64,000 bases of DNA. It comes from Thiobacillus thioparus DSM 505 (GTDB lineage Bacteria > Pseudomonadota > Gammaproteobacteria > Burkholderiales > Thiobacillaceae). Each line of letters begins with the position of its first letter. Position 1 is the stretch's first letter. The notes under the pieces were generated by a model. It did not search any database, was not told where the DNA came from, and saw only the letters and a program-made list of their open reading frames with translations. Shown here one piece after another: positions 17,177 to 25,117 of this stretch. The DNA is taken from NCBI RefSeq assembly GCF_000373385.1, contig NZ_KB891316.1, forward strand, positions 940,493 to 1,004,492, written 5' to 3'. The position numbers and the translations under genes were made by a program.

Positions 17177-17710
17177 ATGGCTTCGTACCTGATCCTCCAG
17201 AAGATCCTCAAGACCGGCTTCGTCTCCGAACCGGCGCCCCAGGCCGACCCCGCACTGCGCACGCGCGAGCAGGCGCTGCATGCGGTAATCCTCAAGGTGT
17301 TCGGCCAGGCGGTGGCGATCCGCCACGTCGACGCCGGTTCCTGCAACGGCTGCGAACTGGAAATCCATTCGCTCAACGGTCCGCACTACAACATCGATGG
17401 TCTGGGGGTGAAATTTTCCGCCAGTCCCCGGCATGTCGACGTACTGCTGGTGACCGGCCCGGTTTCGCGCCACATGGAAGCCGCGTTGAAGCGCGCCTAT
17501 GAAGCCATACCGGACCCCAAGTGGGTGGTGGCCATGGGCGAGTGCGCCTGCACCGGCGGGATGTTCGGCGAGAGCTATGCGTCGTGCGGAAAAATATCCA
17601 ATGTCATCCCCGTCGACGTCGAAGTGCCAGGCTGCCCACCCACCCCGACTGCGTTGCTGCAAGGCATTCTGGCTGCCGTCAGCAAGGGGGCGCCCAACGC
17701 GGACGATTAG
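17177..17710 (+). CDS. hyfI: HyfI/NuoB-like iron-sulfur subunit
   Basis: 177-residue homologue of the hydrogenase small subunit/NuoB. It keeps the cysteines for one [4Fe-4S] cluster: CNGC, GECACTGG, and VPGCPPTP near the C-terminus, so electron transfer is possible even though the large subunit has no Ni-Fe site. It is the last gene of the six-gene cluster and starts one base after the hyfG stop. No ferredoxin-like HyfH/HycF or HyfA gene is present, so the route by which electrons reach this cluster is not visible. Confidence 0.86.
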   Translation: MASYLILQKILKTGFVSEPAPQADPALRTREQALHAVILKVFGQAVAIRHVDAGSCNGCELEIHSLNGPHYNIDGLGVKFSASPRHVDVLLVTGPVSRHMEAALKRAYEAIPDPKWVVAMGECACTGGMFGESYASCGKISNVIPVDVEVPGCPPTPTALLQGILAAVSKGAPNADD

Positions 17711-17809
17711 CAGAAGCTCCACACGTCCGGTAGAGGCAGGTAACACCGCGGAACCCACATCGTGCCGCCCCATCCTGGCGGCGCCTCGCACGACCATCCT
17801 GTCTAGTGT

Positions 17810-18949
17810 CTAGGCTTTGGGTTTCCTGCCGGGGCTGGCGGCCGGGATATATCCCGAGATCCGATACAGCATTCCTTCGCTTTTCTTGCCCTTGATGAAG
17901 CGCGTGGAGTGGCACGCGATGACGTCCCCTTTTTTCGATAATTCGGCCAGATGAAGCCGTACGTCTTCCAGCGGGATTCGTGTCGCCGCGGCGATCTCCG
18001 CGTCGAACTGCTCGCCGCGGCTTTTCAGGTATTGATGGATTTTTTGCATATCAGACGCACCTGATTTCATGAGTGACGAGGCCTTAGAGCATGCAGCCTG
18101 CTTTGCCCAGGGCAATTCAGCCCCTTCGCGCAAGCTGGTAACGATTGCTGAAAAGTCGAGTGGAATCCGATCGGCAAGCGCACTCGTCCGTTTTTCCAGC
18201 TGTCCCCAATCGAGAGAACAATCCGACCCGGCACATGCAAAGGCAATATGGTTGTCGCCGCCGGGGACCGTCCCCAAATGCACGTGCCCTTCGAAGATTT
18301 CGTTCAACAAGGCCAGGTGCCTGGACCAGTATTTCCGAGGCCCGGCAAAGTTGGCGACAAGCAGGCCACCTGGACGGAGCCGGTTCCGCGCCGCCCGATA
18401 GAAAGCGCGGCTGAGAAACGTCGGGGCGATGCCTCGGGCGTCGAAGCCATCCAGCAGCAGCACATCGGTATCGCCTTCAGCCATGGGCAGGTACGCGGCG
18501 GCATCGGCCTGGACGATCGCCAGGCGCTCATCGTCGGGTACGCCGAACGCCTGGCGCAATGCGATGACGTCGGGGTTCACCTCGACCACGGTCAGGCGTG
18601 CACGGGGCAGGTGGCGATGGCAGAACTTGGCCAGCGACCCGCCACCCAATCCGACCATCAATACATGGTCCGGATTCGGCGCGAACAGCAGAAAAGCCAT
18701 CATCTTGCGGGTATAGGCGATATCCAGGGCGAAAGGGTCATCGATGCGCATGGAACTCTGGATGAAATCCAGATTGAACAGCAGTTGCCGCGTCTCGCCG
18801 TCGTCGATGATAAAAGGCCTGGCATAGCGCCCGTCCAGAATCTGTTCGTAAAGTCTCACAGGATCGCTCTGCGGCGGCTCAAGCACGCACACCTTGACCG
18901 GGGCGCCCGCCACCTTGCCAGGCAACTCCAGCAACGGGGGGCGACTCAT
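17810..18949 (-). CDS. Spermidine synthase-like protein with winged-helix tail
   Basis: About 379 residues. Residues 1-290 resemble a polyamine aminopropyltransferase/spermidine synthase: the S-adenosylmethionine-type nucleotide motif LMVGLGGGSLAKFC, the acidic VEVNPDV strand end and a LLLDGFDA segment. The last 80 residues (from MQKIHQYLKSRGEQF) look like a separate winged-helix DNA-binding module (DAEIAAATRIPLEDVRLHLAELSKKG). Such modules are usually independent, so this is either a fusion or a second gene starting at ATG 18047-18049. Start taken at MSRPPLLELP (18947-18949); the frame is open to 19021. Confidence 0.7.
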   Translation of the reverse strand: MSRPPLLELPGKVAGAPVKVCVLEPPQSDPVRLYEQILDGRYARPFIIDDGETRQLLFNLDFIQSSMRIDDPFALDIAYTRKMMAFLLFAPNPDHVLMVGLGGGSLAKFCHRHLPRARLTVVEVNPDVIALRQAFGVPDDERLAIVQADAAAYLPMAEGDTDVLLLDGFDARGIAPTFLSRAFYRAARNRLRPGGLLVANFAGPRKYWSRHLALLNEIFEGHVHLGTVPGGDNHIAFACAGSDCSLDWGQLEKRTSALADRIPLDFSAIVTSLREGAELPWAKQAACSKASSLMKSGASDMQKIHQYLKSRGEQFDAEIAAATRIPLEDVRLHLAELSKKGDVIACHSTRFIKGKKSEGMLYRISGYIPAASPGRKPKA

Positions 18950-19061
18950 GGAGACAGCGATGGCGGAATGGGACACGTGTGACGAAGGCCTATAAACATG
19001 TCTGCCAATTAAGCATGGCAAAAGTGCGACTGATCAAATCACATCATTAAATGACATTCTC

Positions 19062-19080
19062 ATGATAATACAATTATCAT
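19062..19080. promoter_or_regulatory. 19-nt palindromic operator candidate
   Basis: ATGATAAT-ACA-ATTATCAT, a perfect repeat with 8-base arms, lies 33 bases upstream of the second ribbon-helix-helix gene. It has the same length and place as the palindrome before the paralogue at 10400, although the arms differ in sequence. Confidence 0.5.
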
Positions 19081-19113
19081 ATTATCCCTACCCTGCCCAT
19101 CTCGAGTCCCACC

Positions 19114-19320
19114 ATGGAAAACCGTACCGCCAGGATGACCATCCTGATCGATCCGCTCAAAAAGCAAATCTTCGAGGACATCTGTACACGGCAAGACCTC
19201 ACGTCGTCGCAAGTCATCCGCAAGCTGATGCGCCAGTACATCATCGATCATTCGGGTTCGCGAGAGCTGCCCGAATGGTTGACCGGGCATGCCGCCAAGG
19301 CGGGAAACCCATCGAAGTGA
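19114..19320 (+). CDS. Ribbon-helix-helix (CopG-like) protein, copy 2
   Basis: 68 residues, beginning MENRTARMTILIDPLKKQ, with the strand-helix-helix order of CopG-like repressors and SSQVIRKLMRQYIIDHSG as the second helix region. It is paralogous to the protein encoded at 10203-10400. It is divergent from the spermidine-synthase-like gene and is followed 34 bases later by a DUF167 gene on the same strand. A 19-nt palindrome upstream suggests it represses its own promoter; this is inferred. Confidence 0.75.
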   Translation: MENRTARMTILIDPLKKQIFEDICTRQDLTSSQVIRKLMRQYIIDHSGSRELPEWLTGHAAKAGNPSK

Positions 19321-19354
19321 ACCTGCGCAAGGGCGGCAGGCCGGACAGCACGCA

Positions 19355-19660
19355 ATGACTGCAAAGCAGTCGTTCTTTTATTGGGAAGGCGAAACGCTGG
19401 TGCTCAATGTCCTGGGCAGCCCCCGTTCGAAACGGGATGCCATCGGCAAACCCAAGGGCCACCAACTCAGAATCAGCGTCACCGAAGTCCCGCGCGCAGG
19501 CAGGGCAACGGATCACATGGTGCGATTCCTGGCCGGGGAATTCGGTGTAGCCGCCGCCGACATCGAAGTCGTTTTCGGTCGCATGAATGTGAACAAGCAA
19601 CTGCGCATCCACTCTCCCGCGCGCCTGCCTTCCATCATTGCCCGGCCGGAAGTGTGCTGA
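19355..19660 (+). CDS. DUF167 (YggU-like) family protein
   Basis: 101 residues with the DUF167 pattern: LVLNVLGSPRSKRDAIG near the N-terminus and LRISVTEVPRAGRA in the middle, where the family has VKVPPxxGKAN. Biochemical role unknown. The start ATG at 19355 (MTAKQSFFYW) follows the ribbon-helix-helix gene closely; longer versions back to 19289 would overlap that gene. Its TGA lies inside a 38-nt perfect palindrome shared with the convergent cbbO gene. Confidence 0.75.
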   Translation: MTAKQSFFYWEGETLVLNVLGSPRSKRDAIGKPKGHQLRISVTEVPRAGRATDHMVRFLAGEFGVAAADIEVVFGRMNVNKQLRIHSPARLPSIIARPEVC

Positions 19661-19694
19661 AATCACCTGCGGACATGTCCGCAGGTGATTTCAG
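19657..19694. terminator. 38-nt perfect palindrome between convergent genes
   Basis: A perfect palindrome with arms CTGAAATCACCTGCGGAC / GTCCGCAGGTGATTTCAG around a central AT. It covers the stop codon of the DUF167 gene and ends 12 bases before the cbbO stop. No T-run follows on either side, so it may act as a bidirectional RNA-end stabiliser or a weak terminator. Confidence 0.5.
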
Positions 19695-19705
19695 GGTTTC
19701 TGGCT

Positions 19706-22063
19706 TTAGCGCGTCAGACCGGCGTACAGCATCGGCAACTTCTCGGGCAGCCGCTGAACGTGGTCGACCACCATGTAGTTCTTCTGCCCGAAGATGCGCG
19801 ACACGTAGTTGTCGGCGCGCGGGTCGAGGCTCATGCAGTAGGTCGTCACGCCGTTGCGGGCGACTTCCTCCACCGCCTTCTTGGTGTCGTAGCGCAGGTA
19901 CTGCGGATCGCGTACGTCGATGTCGGCCGGCTCGCCGTCGGTGATGACGATCAGCAGCTTCTTCGCCGAGCGCTGCAGTTTCAGGTGATGGCCGGCGTGG
20001 CGGATCGCCGCGCCCATGCGGGTCGACAGCTGGCCGGTCATGCCGGCGAGCTTGGCCTTCGGCCCCTCGTCCCAGTGCTGGTCGAAGTCCTTGAAGCGGT
20101 AGTACTCGACATCGTGGCGGCCGTCCGAACAGAAACCATGGATCGCAAAGGGGTCGCCGACCTTGTTGATCGCGTCGGCCAGGAGCACGCAGGCCTGGCG
20201 CGTGAGATCCAGCACCGAGTACTCCTGATCCTGCACCGTCTCGTTGGTCGACTCCGACAGGTCCAGCAGCACCAGGATCGAGAAATCGCGCGTCTTGCGC
20301 ACGCTGCGCATCATGATGCGCGGGTCGGGCTGGTTGCCGAGACGGATGTCGATGAAGCTGGCGATCGCCGCGTTGATGTCGATCTCGTCGCCGTCCTCCA
20401 GCTTGCGGATGCGCTGCACGCCCTGCGGCTGCATCGCGTCGAGCAGGAATTTCATGCGGTGGATTTCGCGCTTGTACGTGGATGTGATGTCGTCGATCAC
20501 CTGCAGATCACCCGACTTGGCGCGCTTCTCCAGCACGGTCGCCCAGGCCGGACGCTCCAGCTGGATCTGGTAGTCCCACTCCGAATAGTGGAAGGGGTCG
20601 GACGCCGGCTCCTTGCCTTCCATCTCGTTGAAGCTCTTGCCGTGACTCTCGTCGCCGATGTTCTCGTAGGGGAAGAGCTCCGTGCTCAGCACCCAGATCT
20701 CCCCGGCATCGTCGCCCGCAGTTTCAACGTCGATCGCGTTGACCATCTCCATCACGCTGACGTTCTTGCGAACCTGCTTGACGCTCTCGTAACCGGCGCC
20801 CGCTGCCTTGTCGAAATCAAATTCCTCGAATTCCCAGAAGTAGCGGTTGTCGTCGCGGTAGGGCGCGGCGAGGATGTCGGTGCGCGGGTTGAACGGGATT
20901 CTTTTCTCGGTCAGATTGTGCGCGAGCTGGACGCCGATTTCCCACGAAACCTGGTTGTCGCCGAGGCGGTCCTGCGCGGCGGCAAACAGTGCGCGGCCCT
21001 CGGCGACCCACGGGTCGTTATCCTGGTAGGTTTCGTCCAGCAGCGCGCGGGCCAGGCGGTTGAGATAATCGCCGACGCTTGCATTCATTTCCGGCGTGGC
21101 GACATGCAGCCGGCTCCAGAGCTGCTTCAGGCCGGGGAAACGACGGATCGACAGCGCTTCCACCCGCGCGTCCTCGATGACGGAAATCACCGCCATCTGC
21201 ATCGGGTTCAGCGCTTCGGCTGAAATCGGCTCCTTCGTTTCCACCACATGCGCGGCGCAGTGCGCGGCCGTGGCGCGATAGAGCTCGAGGCCCGACACCG
21301 GCTCCTGCCCTTCGATCGCGAAGTCATCGACGGCGTCGGGCACGTGTAGCAGATAGTCGGCGATGTAGGGTCGGTAGCCCTCGCGCGACTCGAAGTCGCC
21401 CGAGGTCGGCCGCATGAAAAAGTCGCGTGCCCACAGCGCCCTTAAATACATGTTGATGCGGCGCTGCACGTCGACCAGCAGCGTGCCCTTGCGCTCCTTC
21501 TGCAGCATCGCCAGCGACTCTTTCGACTCGAGGCTGAAGTACCTGATCTGCTCTTCGTAGTTGGTGCGATGCGCGTGCGCGCCCCACAGCGCCCAGCGGC
21601 GCAGGCCGCCCAACGTCAGATGCTGGAACAGTACTTCGAGCTTGTCGAGCATCGGCCGCACGCCGCGCGGCGCCTGCGCGATCAAAGTGTTGATGAATTG
21701 CAGGTACTTGAGGAAGAGGTCGGCGTCGCCGAGCCGGCTGGCGGCGGTCGGCGCGCTGGCAAGCAGCAGCTCGATCACCGCGCCCGAGGTTTTCGACGCC
21801 AGCATCAGCGCGGTGGTGGCGAGGTCGGCCACCACACCCTCACCCACTTCCTTGGCCACCAATGGCGCCTGCTCGATCCAGGTTTCGACCAGATCGTCGC
21901 CTCGTCCCAGCCCGCGGATGGCCGACACGCCCTTCAGATAGTTGTCCAGCCCGCGCGGCGAGAACACCTTGGTGGCCTCGTGCCAGGTCGCATTCAACGT
22001 ATCGCGCGTATGCGGCGACAGGTCTTCCAGCAGTTCAGCGTAGTCTTCGAGTTTGATCGACAT
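19706..22063 (-). CDS. cbbO: CbbO, RubisCO activase subunit (VWA domain), set 1
   Basis: 785 residues. CbbO is the adaptor of the CbbQO RubisCO activase: its VWA domain docks on RubisCO while the CbbQ ring remodels it. The C-terminal VWA domain carries the MIDAS motif DLSES (D601, S603, S605) with the later TDGEP loop. The start MSIKLEDYAELL (ATG at 22061-22063) is chosen because the family begins there; the frame is open to 22132. Last gene of cbbL-cbbS-cbbQ-cbbO. A homologue lies at 54438-56702 with the form II RubisCO. Confidence 0.9.
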   Translation of the reverse strand: MSIKLEDYAELLEDLSPHTRDTLNATWHEATKVFSPRGLDNYLKGVSAIRGLGRGDDLVETWIEQAPLVAKEVGEGVVADLATTALMLASKTSGAVIELLLASAPTAASRLGDADLFLKYLQFINTLIAQAPRGVRPMLDKLEVLFQHLTLGGLRRWALWGAHAHRTNYEEQIRYFSLESKESLAMLQKERKGTLLVDVQRRINMYLRALWARDFFMRPTSGDFESREGYRPYIADYLLHVPDAVDDFAIEGQEPVSGLELYRATAAHCAAHVVETKEPISAEALNPMQMAVISVIEDARVEALSIRRFPGLKQLWSRLHVATPEMNASVGDYLNRLARALLDETYQDNDPWVAEGRALFAAAQDRLGDNQVSWEIGVQLAHNLTEKRIPFNPRTDILAAPYRDDNRYFWEFEEFDFDKAAGAGYESVKQVRKNVSVMEMVNAIDVETAGDDAGEIWVLSTELFPYENIGDESHGKSFNEMEGKEPASDPFHYSEWDYQIQLERPAWATVLEKRAKSGDLQVIDDITSTYKREIHRMKFLLDAMQPQGVQRIRKLEDGDEIDINAAIASFIDIRLGNQPDPRIMMRSVRKTRDFSILVLLDLSESTNETVQDQEYSVLDLTRQACVLLADAINKVGDPFAIHGFCSDGRHDVEYYRFKDFDQHWDEGPKAKLAGMTGQLSTRMGAAIRHAGHHLKLQRSAKKLLIVITDGEPADIDVRDPQYLRYDTKKAVEEVARNGVTTYCMSLDPRADNYVSRIFGQKNYMVVDHVQRLPEKLPMLYAGLTR

Positions 22064-22124
22064 AGTGAGCGAGCTGTAAACGGTTAGCCGTGAGCGGTAG
22101 GGGCTGGCAGCGCAAGCGGTTCTC

Positions 22125-22144
22125 CCGCTCACTGCTCACCGCTT
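22125..22144. repeat. Dispersed short repeat between cbbO and cbbQ
   Basis: Second copy of CCGCTCACTGCTCACCGCTT, also at 16027-16046. The whole 93-base spacer between cbbQ and cbbO is filled with related short direct and inverted motifs (for example GTGAGCGGTAG at about 22090-22100). Confidence 0.45.
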
Positions 22145-22156
22145 GCCGCTTACGAA

Positions 22157-22960
22157 TCAGAAGAACGTGGACACCGCCGCGTCAAGCGCGTCGCGCATGT
22201 CGGGATCGTCGGTGATCGGGCGGACCAGGGCGACGCGGCAGGCGGCCAGCGGGTTGACGCCCTTGGCGATCAGCGAACCTGCATAGATCAGCATGCGGGT
22301 CGACAGGCCTTCATCGAGGCCGTGGCCCTTGAGGTTGCGGCTGCGCTCGGCAATCGACACCAGCTTGCCGGCGACGTCGGCGTTAACGCCGGACTCGTGC
22401 GTGACGATCTCGGTCTCGATGCCGTGCTCCGGATACGTGAAGTCGAGGCCGCCGAAGCGCTGCTTGGTCGATTGCTTCAGATCCTTCATCAGACTCTGGT
22501 AGCCGGGGTTGTAGGAAATCACAATCTGGAAATCGGGGTGGGCGTGCACCAGCTCGCCCTTCTTTTCCAGCGGCAGCACGCGACGGTTGTCGGTCAGCGG
22601 GTGGATCACCACGGTGGTGTCCTGGCGCGCTTCGACGACTTCGTCCAGGTAGCAGATCGCGCCATGGCGGGCGGCGATGGCGAGGGGCCCGTCCTGCCAC
22701 TCGGTGCCGGAGGCGGACAGCAGGAAGCGGCCAACCAGGTCGGACGCCGTCATGTCCTCGTTGCACGCCACGGTGATCAGCGGCTTGCCAAGCTTGTAGG
22801 CCATATATTCGACGAAGCGCGTCTTGCCGCAACCGGTGGGACCCTTGAGCATCATCGGCATGCGCACCGAATAGGCGGCCTCGTACAATTCAACTTCGTC
22901 CGCGACCGGGCGGTAATAGGGTTCCTGGGTAATGCGGTACTGGTCGACGATATTGCTCAT
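22157..22960 (-). CDS. cbbQ: CbbQ, MoxR-type AAA+ RubisCO activase, set 1
   Basis: 267 residues, MoxR-family AAA+ ATPase that forms a hexamer with CbbO and reactivates inhibited RubisCO. Walker A is GPTGCGKT (residues 40-47) and Walker B is ICYLDEV; the conserved [17 protein letters not shown] loop region is also present. It sits between cbbS and cbbO on the minus strand. A terminator-like hairpin separates it from cbbS. The paralogue at 56712 has the same length. Confidence 0.92.
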   Translation of the reverse strand: MSNIVDQYRITQEPYYRPVADEVELYEAAYSVRMPMMLKGPTGCGKTRFVEYMAYKLGKPLITVACNEDMTASDLVGRFLLSASGTEWQDGPLAIAARHGAICYLDEVVEARQDTTVVIHPLTDNRRVLPLEKKGELVHAHPDFQIVISYNPGYQSLMKDLKQSTKQRFGGLDFTYPEHGIETEIVTHESGVNADVAGKLVSIAERSRNLKGHGLDEGLSTRMLIYAGSLIAKGVNPLAACRVALVRPITDDPDMRDALDAAVSTFF

Positions 22961-23030
22961 GACGGCTCCATGTAAGGGGATCGCAAATACGCAGGCCGCT
23001 CAGTGTGCAGCCTGGGGATTTGCGACAGAT

Positions 23031-23092
23031 AAAAAGCCCCCGGGCACCGACCCTGCGCCCACTTCAGGGCTTCGGGATCGGGCAGCGGGGGC
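23031..23092 (-). terminator. Attenuator-like hairpin between cbbS and cbbQ
   Basis: On the minus strand GCCCCCG pairs with CGGGGGC across a long loop and is followed by TTTTT (A-run at 23031-23035 on the plus strand). It lies after cbbS and before cbbQ, where partial termination would lower activase expression relative to RubisCO. Confidence 0.55.
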
Positions 23093-23116
23093 CGGGTGTG
23101 ACAGCCTTGCCGCCGC

Positions 23117-23473
23117 TTAAACGGTCTTGCCGCGGAAGATCACCATCGACGCGCCCTGGCTTTGCGAGAAGTTGTCGTAGCCAATCAGACGGACGTGGTT
23201 GTTGGGGTTGGCCTTGTGGCAGGCTTCAGCTTCAGCCAGCACGCGAGAGACGTCGGTTTCACCGAACATCGGCAGCTTCCACATGTACCAGTAGGAGTCC
23301 ATCATGTGCTCGGGCTCGGTGTGCTCGATGGCCGGGTTCCAGCCTTTTTTCACCAGGTACTCGACCTGCTTCTTGATGTTGTCCGCAGTCATGGCGGGCA
23401 GGTAGGAGAAGGTCTCGAATTTGCGGCTGGCGGGATCGCTCAGGCGGCTTTTGTAATCCATCACTTCAGACAT
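23117..23473 (-). CDS. cbbS: RubisCO form I small subunit
   Basis: 118-residue small subunit. The N-terminal part carries the extra residues around [13 protein letters not shown] typical of the non-carboxysomal (IAq) small subunits, followed by the conserved [13 protein letters not shown] and [12 protein letters not shown] segments. The start is ATG at 23471-23473 (MSEVMDYKS) with a purine-rich site (GGAAATG) just upstream. cbbL lies upstream, separated by a strong inverted repeat. Confidence 0.94.
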   Translation of the reverse strand: MSEVMDYKSRLSDPASRKFETFSYLPAMTADNIKKQVEYLVKKGWNPAIEHTEPEHMMDSYWYMWKLPMFGETDVSRVLAEAEACHKANPNNHVRLIGYDNFSQSQGASMVIFRGKTV

Positions 23474-23495
23474 GTCATTTCCTTTCGGTTTGGCT

Positions 23496-23528
23496 TCCAC
23501 GAAGTTCATGCGGCATGAACTTCGTGGA
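23496..23528. repeat. 33-nt perfect inverted repeat between cbbL and cbbS
   Basis: Sixteen-base arms (TCCACGAAGTTCATGC and its complement) flank a single G. It fills most of the 63-base spacer between cbbL and cbbS and ends only a few bases after the cbbL stop. In the mRNA it would form a very stable hairpin, likely protecting the cbbL 3' end or setting the cbbL:cbbS ratio. Confidence 0.6.
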
Positions 23529-23536
23529 TAAACGTT

Positions 23537-24958
23537 TTACTTGTGGGCGACGTCCAGCTTGTCGACGGTGTCGAACTCGAACTTGATCTCTTTCCACGTT
23601 TCCATGGCGATCTTCAGTTCGGGGCTGTGCGCGGCGGCAGCGGTCAGGATGTCCTTGCCTTCCTTCTCGATCTGACGGCCCTGGTTGCGGGCTTCCACAC
23701 AGGCTTCCAGCGCGACGCGGTTGGCGGCGGCGCCGGCGGCGTTGCCCCAGGGGTGGCCGAGCGTACCGCCACCGAACTGCAGTACGGAGTCGTCACCGAA
23801 GATGGAGACCAGTGCAGGCATGTGCCACACGTGGATGCCGCCGGATGCAACCGGGATCACGCCGGGCATGGAACCCCAGTCCTGGTCGAAGAACAGGCCG
23901 CGCGAACGGTCTTCGGCGATGAATCCGTCACGCATGGTGTCGATCCAGCCCAGGGTCGCTTCGCGGTCGCCTTCGAGCTTGCCCACGACGGTGCCGGAGT
24001 GCAGGTGGTCACCACCCGACAGACGCAGCACCTTGGTCAGCACGCGGAAGTGGATACCGTGGTGCGGGTTGCGGTCGAGCACGGCGTGCATGGCGCGGTG
24101 GATGTGCAGCAGCATGCCATTGTTGCGACACCAGTTGGCCAGACCCGTGTTGGCAGTCAGACCACCGGTCAGGTAGTCGTGCATGATGATCGGGGCGCCG
24201 ATTTCCTTGGCGTACTCCGCGCGCTTGTACATCTCCTCCGGGGTCGGAGCAGTGACGTTCAGATAATGGCCCTTGCGCTCGCCGGTCTCGCGCTCGGCCT
24301 TCAGGGTCGCTTCGTGCACGAAGGAGAAGCGGTCACGCCAGCGCATGAAGGGCTGGCTGTTGACGTTCTCGTCGTCCTTGGTGAAGTCCAGACCGCCGCG
24401 CAGGCACTCGTACACGGCGCGGCCGTAGTTCTTGGCGGACAGACCCAGTTTCGGCTTGATGGTGCAGCCCAGCAGCGGACGGCCGTACTTGTTCATGCGG
24501 TCGCGTTCGACCTGGATGCCGGCGGGCGGGCCACCACAGGTCTTGACGTAGGCGATCGGGAAGCGAATGTCTTCCAGACGCAGGGCGCGCAGGGCCTTGA
24601 AGCCGAACACGTTGCCGACCAGCGAGGTCAGCACGTTGACGACCGAGCCTTCTTCGAACAGGTCGATCGGGTAAGCCACGAATGCATAGAAGCAGGTGTC
24701 GTCACCGGGCACGTCTTCGATGCGGTAGGCGCGACCCTTGTAGTAATCCAGGTCGGTCAGCAGGTCAGTCCACACCGTGGTCCAGGTACCGGTCGACGAT
24801 TCGGCGGCCACGGCGGCGGCGACTTCTTCACGATCAATACCCGGCTGGGGCGTGATCTTGAAACAGGCCAGAATATCGGTGTCCAGCGGGGTGTAATCCG
24901 GGGTCCAGTAAGTCTGCCGGTATTCCTTAACACCGGCGTTGTAGGTCTTAACAGCCAT
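23537..24958 (-). CDS. cbbL: RubisCO form I large subunit
   Basis: 473 residues, the catalytic subunit of ribulose-1,5-bisphosphate carboxylase. Catalytic K168 is in CTIKPKLG and the carbamylated lysine is K194 in [11 protein letters not shown]; loop 6 [12 protein letters not shown] is intact. It starts [18 protein letters not shown]. With cbbS-cbbQ-cbbO downstream the arrangement is that of form IAq. It is divergent from cbbR, whose protein should bind the 159-base intergenic region. This is the only form I RubisCO in the window although a carboxysome operon lies 8.5 kb away. Confidence 0.97.
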   Translation of the reverse strand: MAVKTYNAGVKEYRQTYWTPDYTPLDTDILACFKITPQPGIDREEVAAAVAAESSTGTWTTVWTDLLTDLDYYKGRAYRIEDVPGDDTCFYAFVAYPIDLFEEGSVVNVLTSLVGNVFGFKALRALRLEDIRFPIAYVKTCGGPPAGIQVERDRMNKYGRPLLGCTIKPKLGLSAKNYGRAVYECLRGGLDFTKDDENVNSQPFMRWRDRFSFVHEATLKAERETGERKGHYLNVTAPTPEEMYKRAEYAKEIGAPIIMHDYLTGGLTANTGLANWCRNNGMLLHIHRAMHAVLDRNPHHGIHFRVLTKVLRLSGGDHLHSGTVVGKLEGDREATLGWIDTMRDGFIAEDRSRGLFFDQDWGSMPGVIPVASGGIHVWHMPALVSIFGDDSVLQFGGGTLGHPWGNAAGAAANRVALEACVEARNQGRQIEKEGKDILTAAAAHSPELKIAMETWKEIKFEFDTVDKLDVAHK

Positions 24959-25117
24959 GATTCCTCCTAGCAAAGGTTAGGTTTACGGACATGCCAGAAG
25001 TGGTCATGCACGATGGGTCGCATCATGCAGGAGGCGAACCATAAATAACAGTCGATTTTTTCTATTTGTAGAATAGACTATTGTCTATGTAAGGATTGGG
25101 AGAACCCGTCTAAAGCC
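24959..25117. promoter_or_regulatory. cbbL/cbbR divergent promoter with LysR box
   Basis: AT-rich divergent region. ATAGAC-TATT-GTCTAT (25073-25088) is a symmetrical site of the T-N11-A type used by LysR proteins, and TCTA-TTTG-TAGA (25061-25072) lies next to it. Both lie just upstream of cbbR and about 110 bases from the cbbL start. Confidence 0.55.

Noticed and set aside
10501-17710. A functional Ni-Fe hydrogenase
   Set aside because: All four metal-ligand cysteines of the large subunit are replaced and no maturation genes are in the window.
23543-24970. 475-codon open frame antisense to cbbL
   Set aside because: It is the mirror of a GC-rich conserved gene; its protein is repetitive (V, H, Q-rich) with no domain. 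The same applies to long frames opposite sqr (6323-7573), cbbO (19685-21223 and 55032-57281) and the hydrogenase-like genes.
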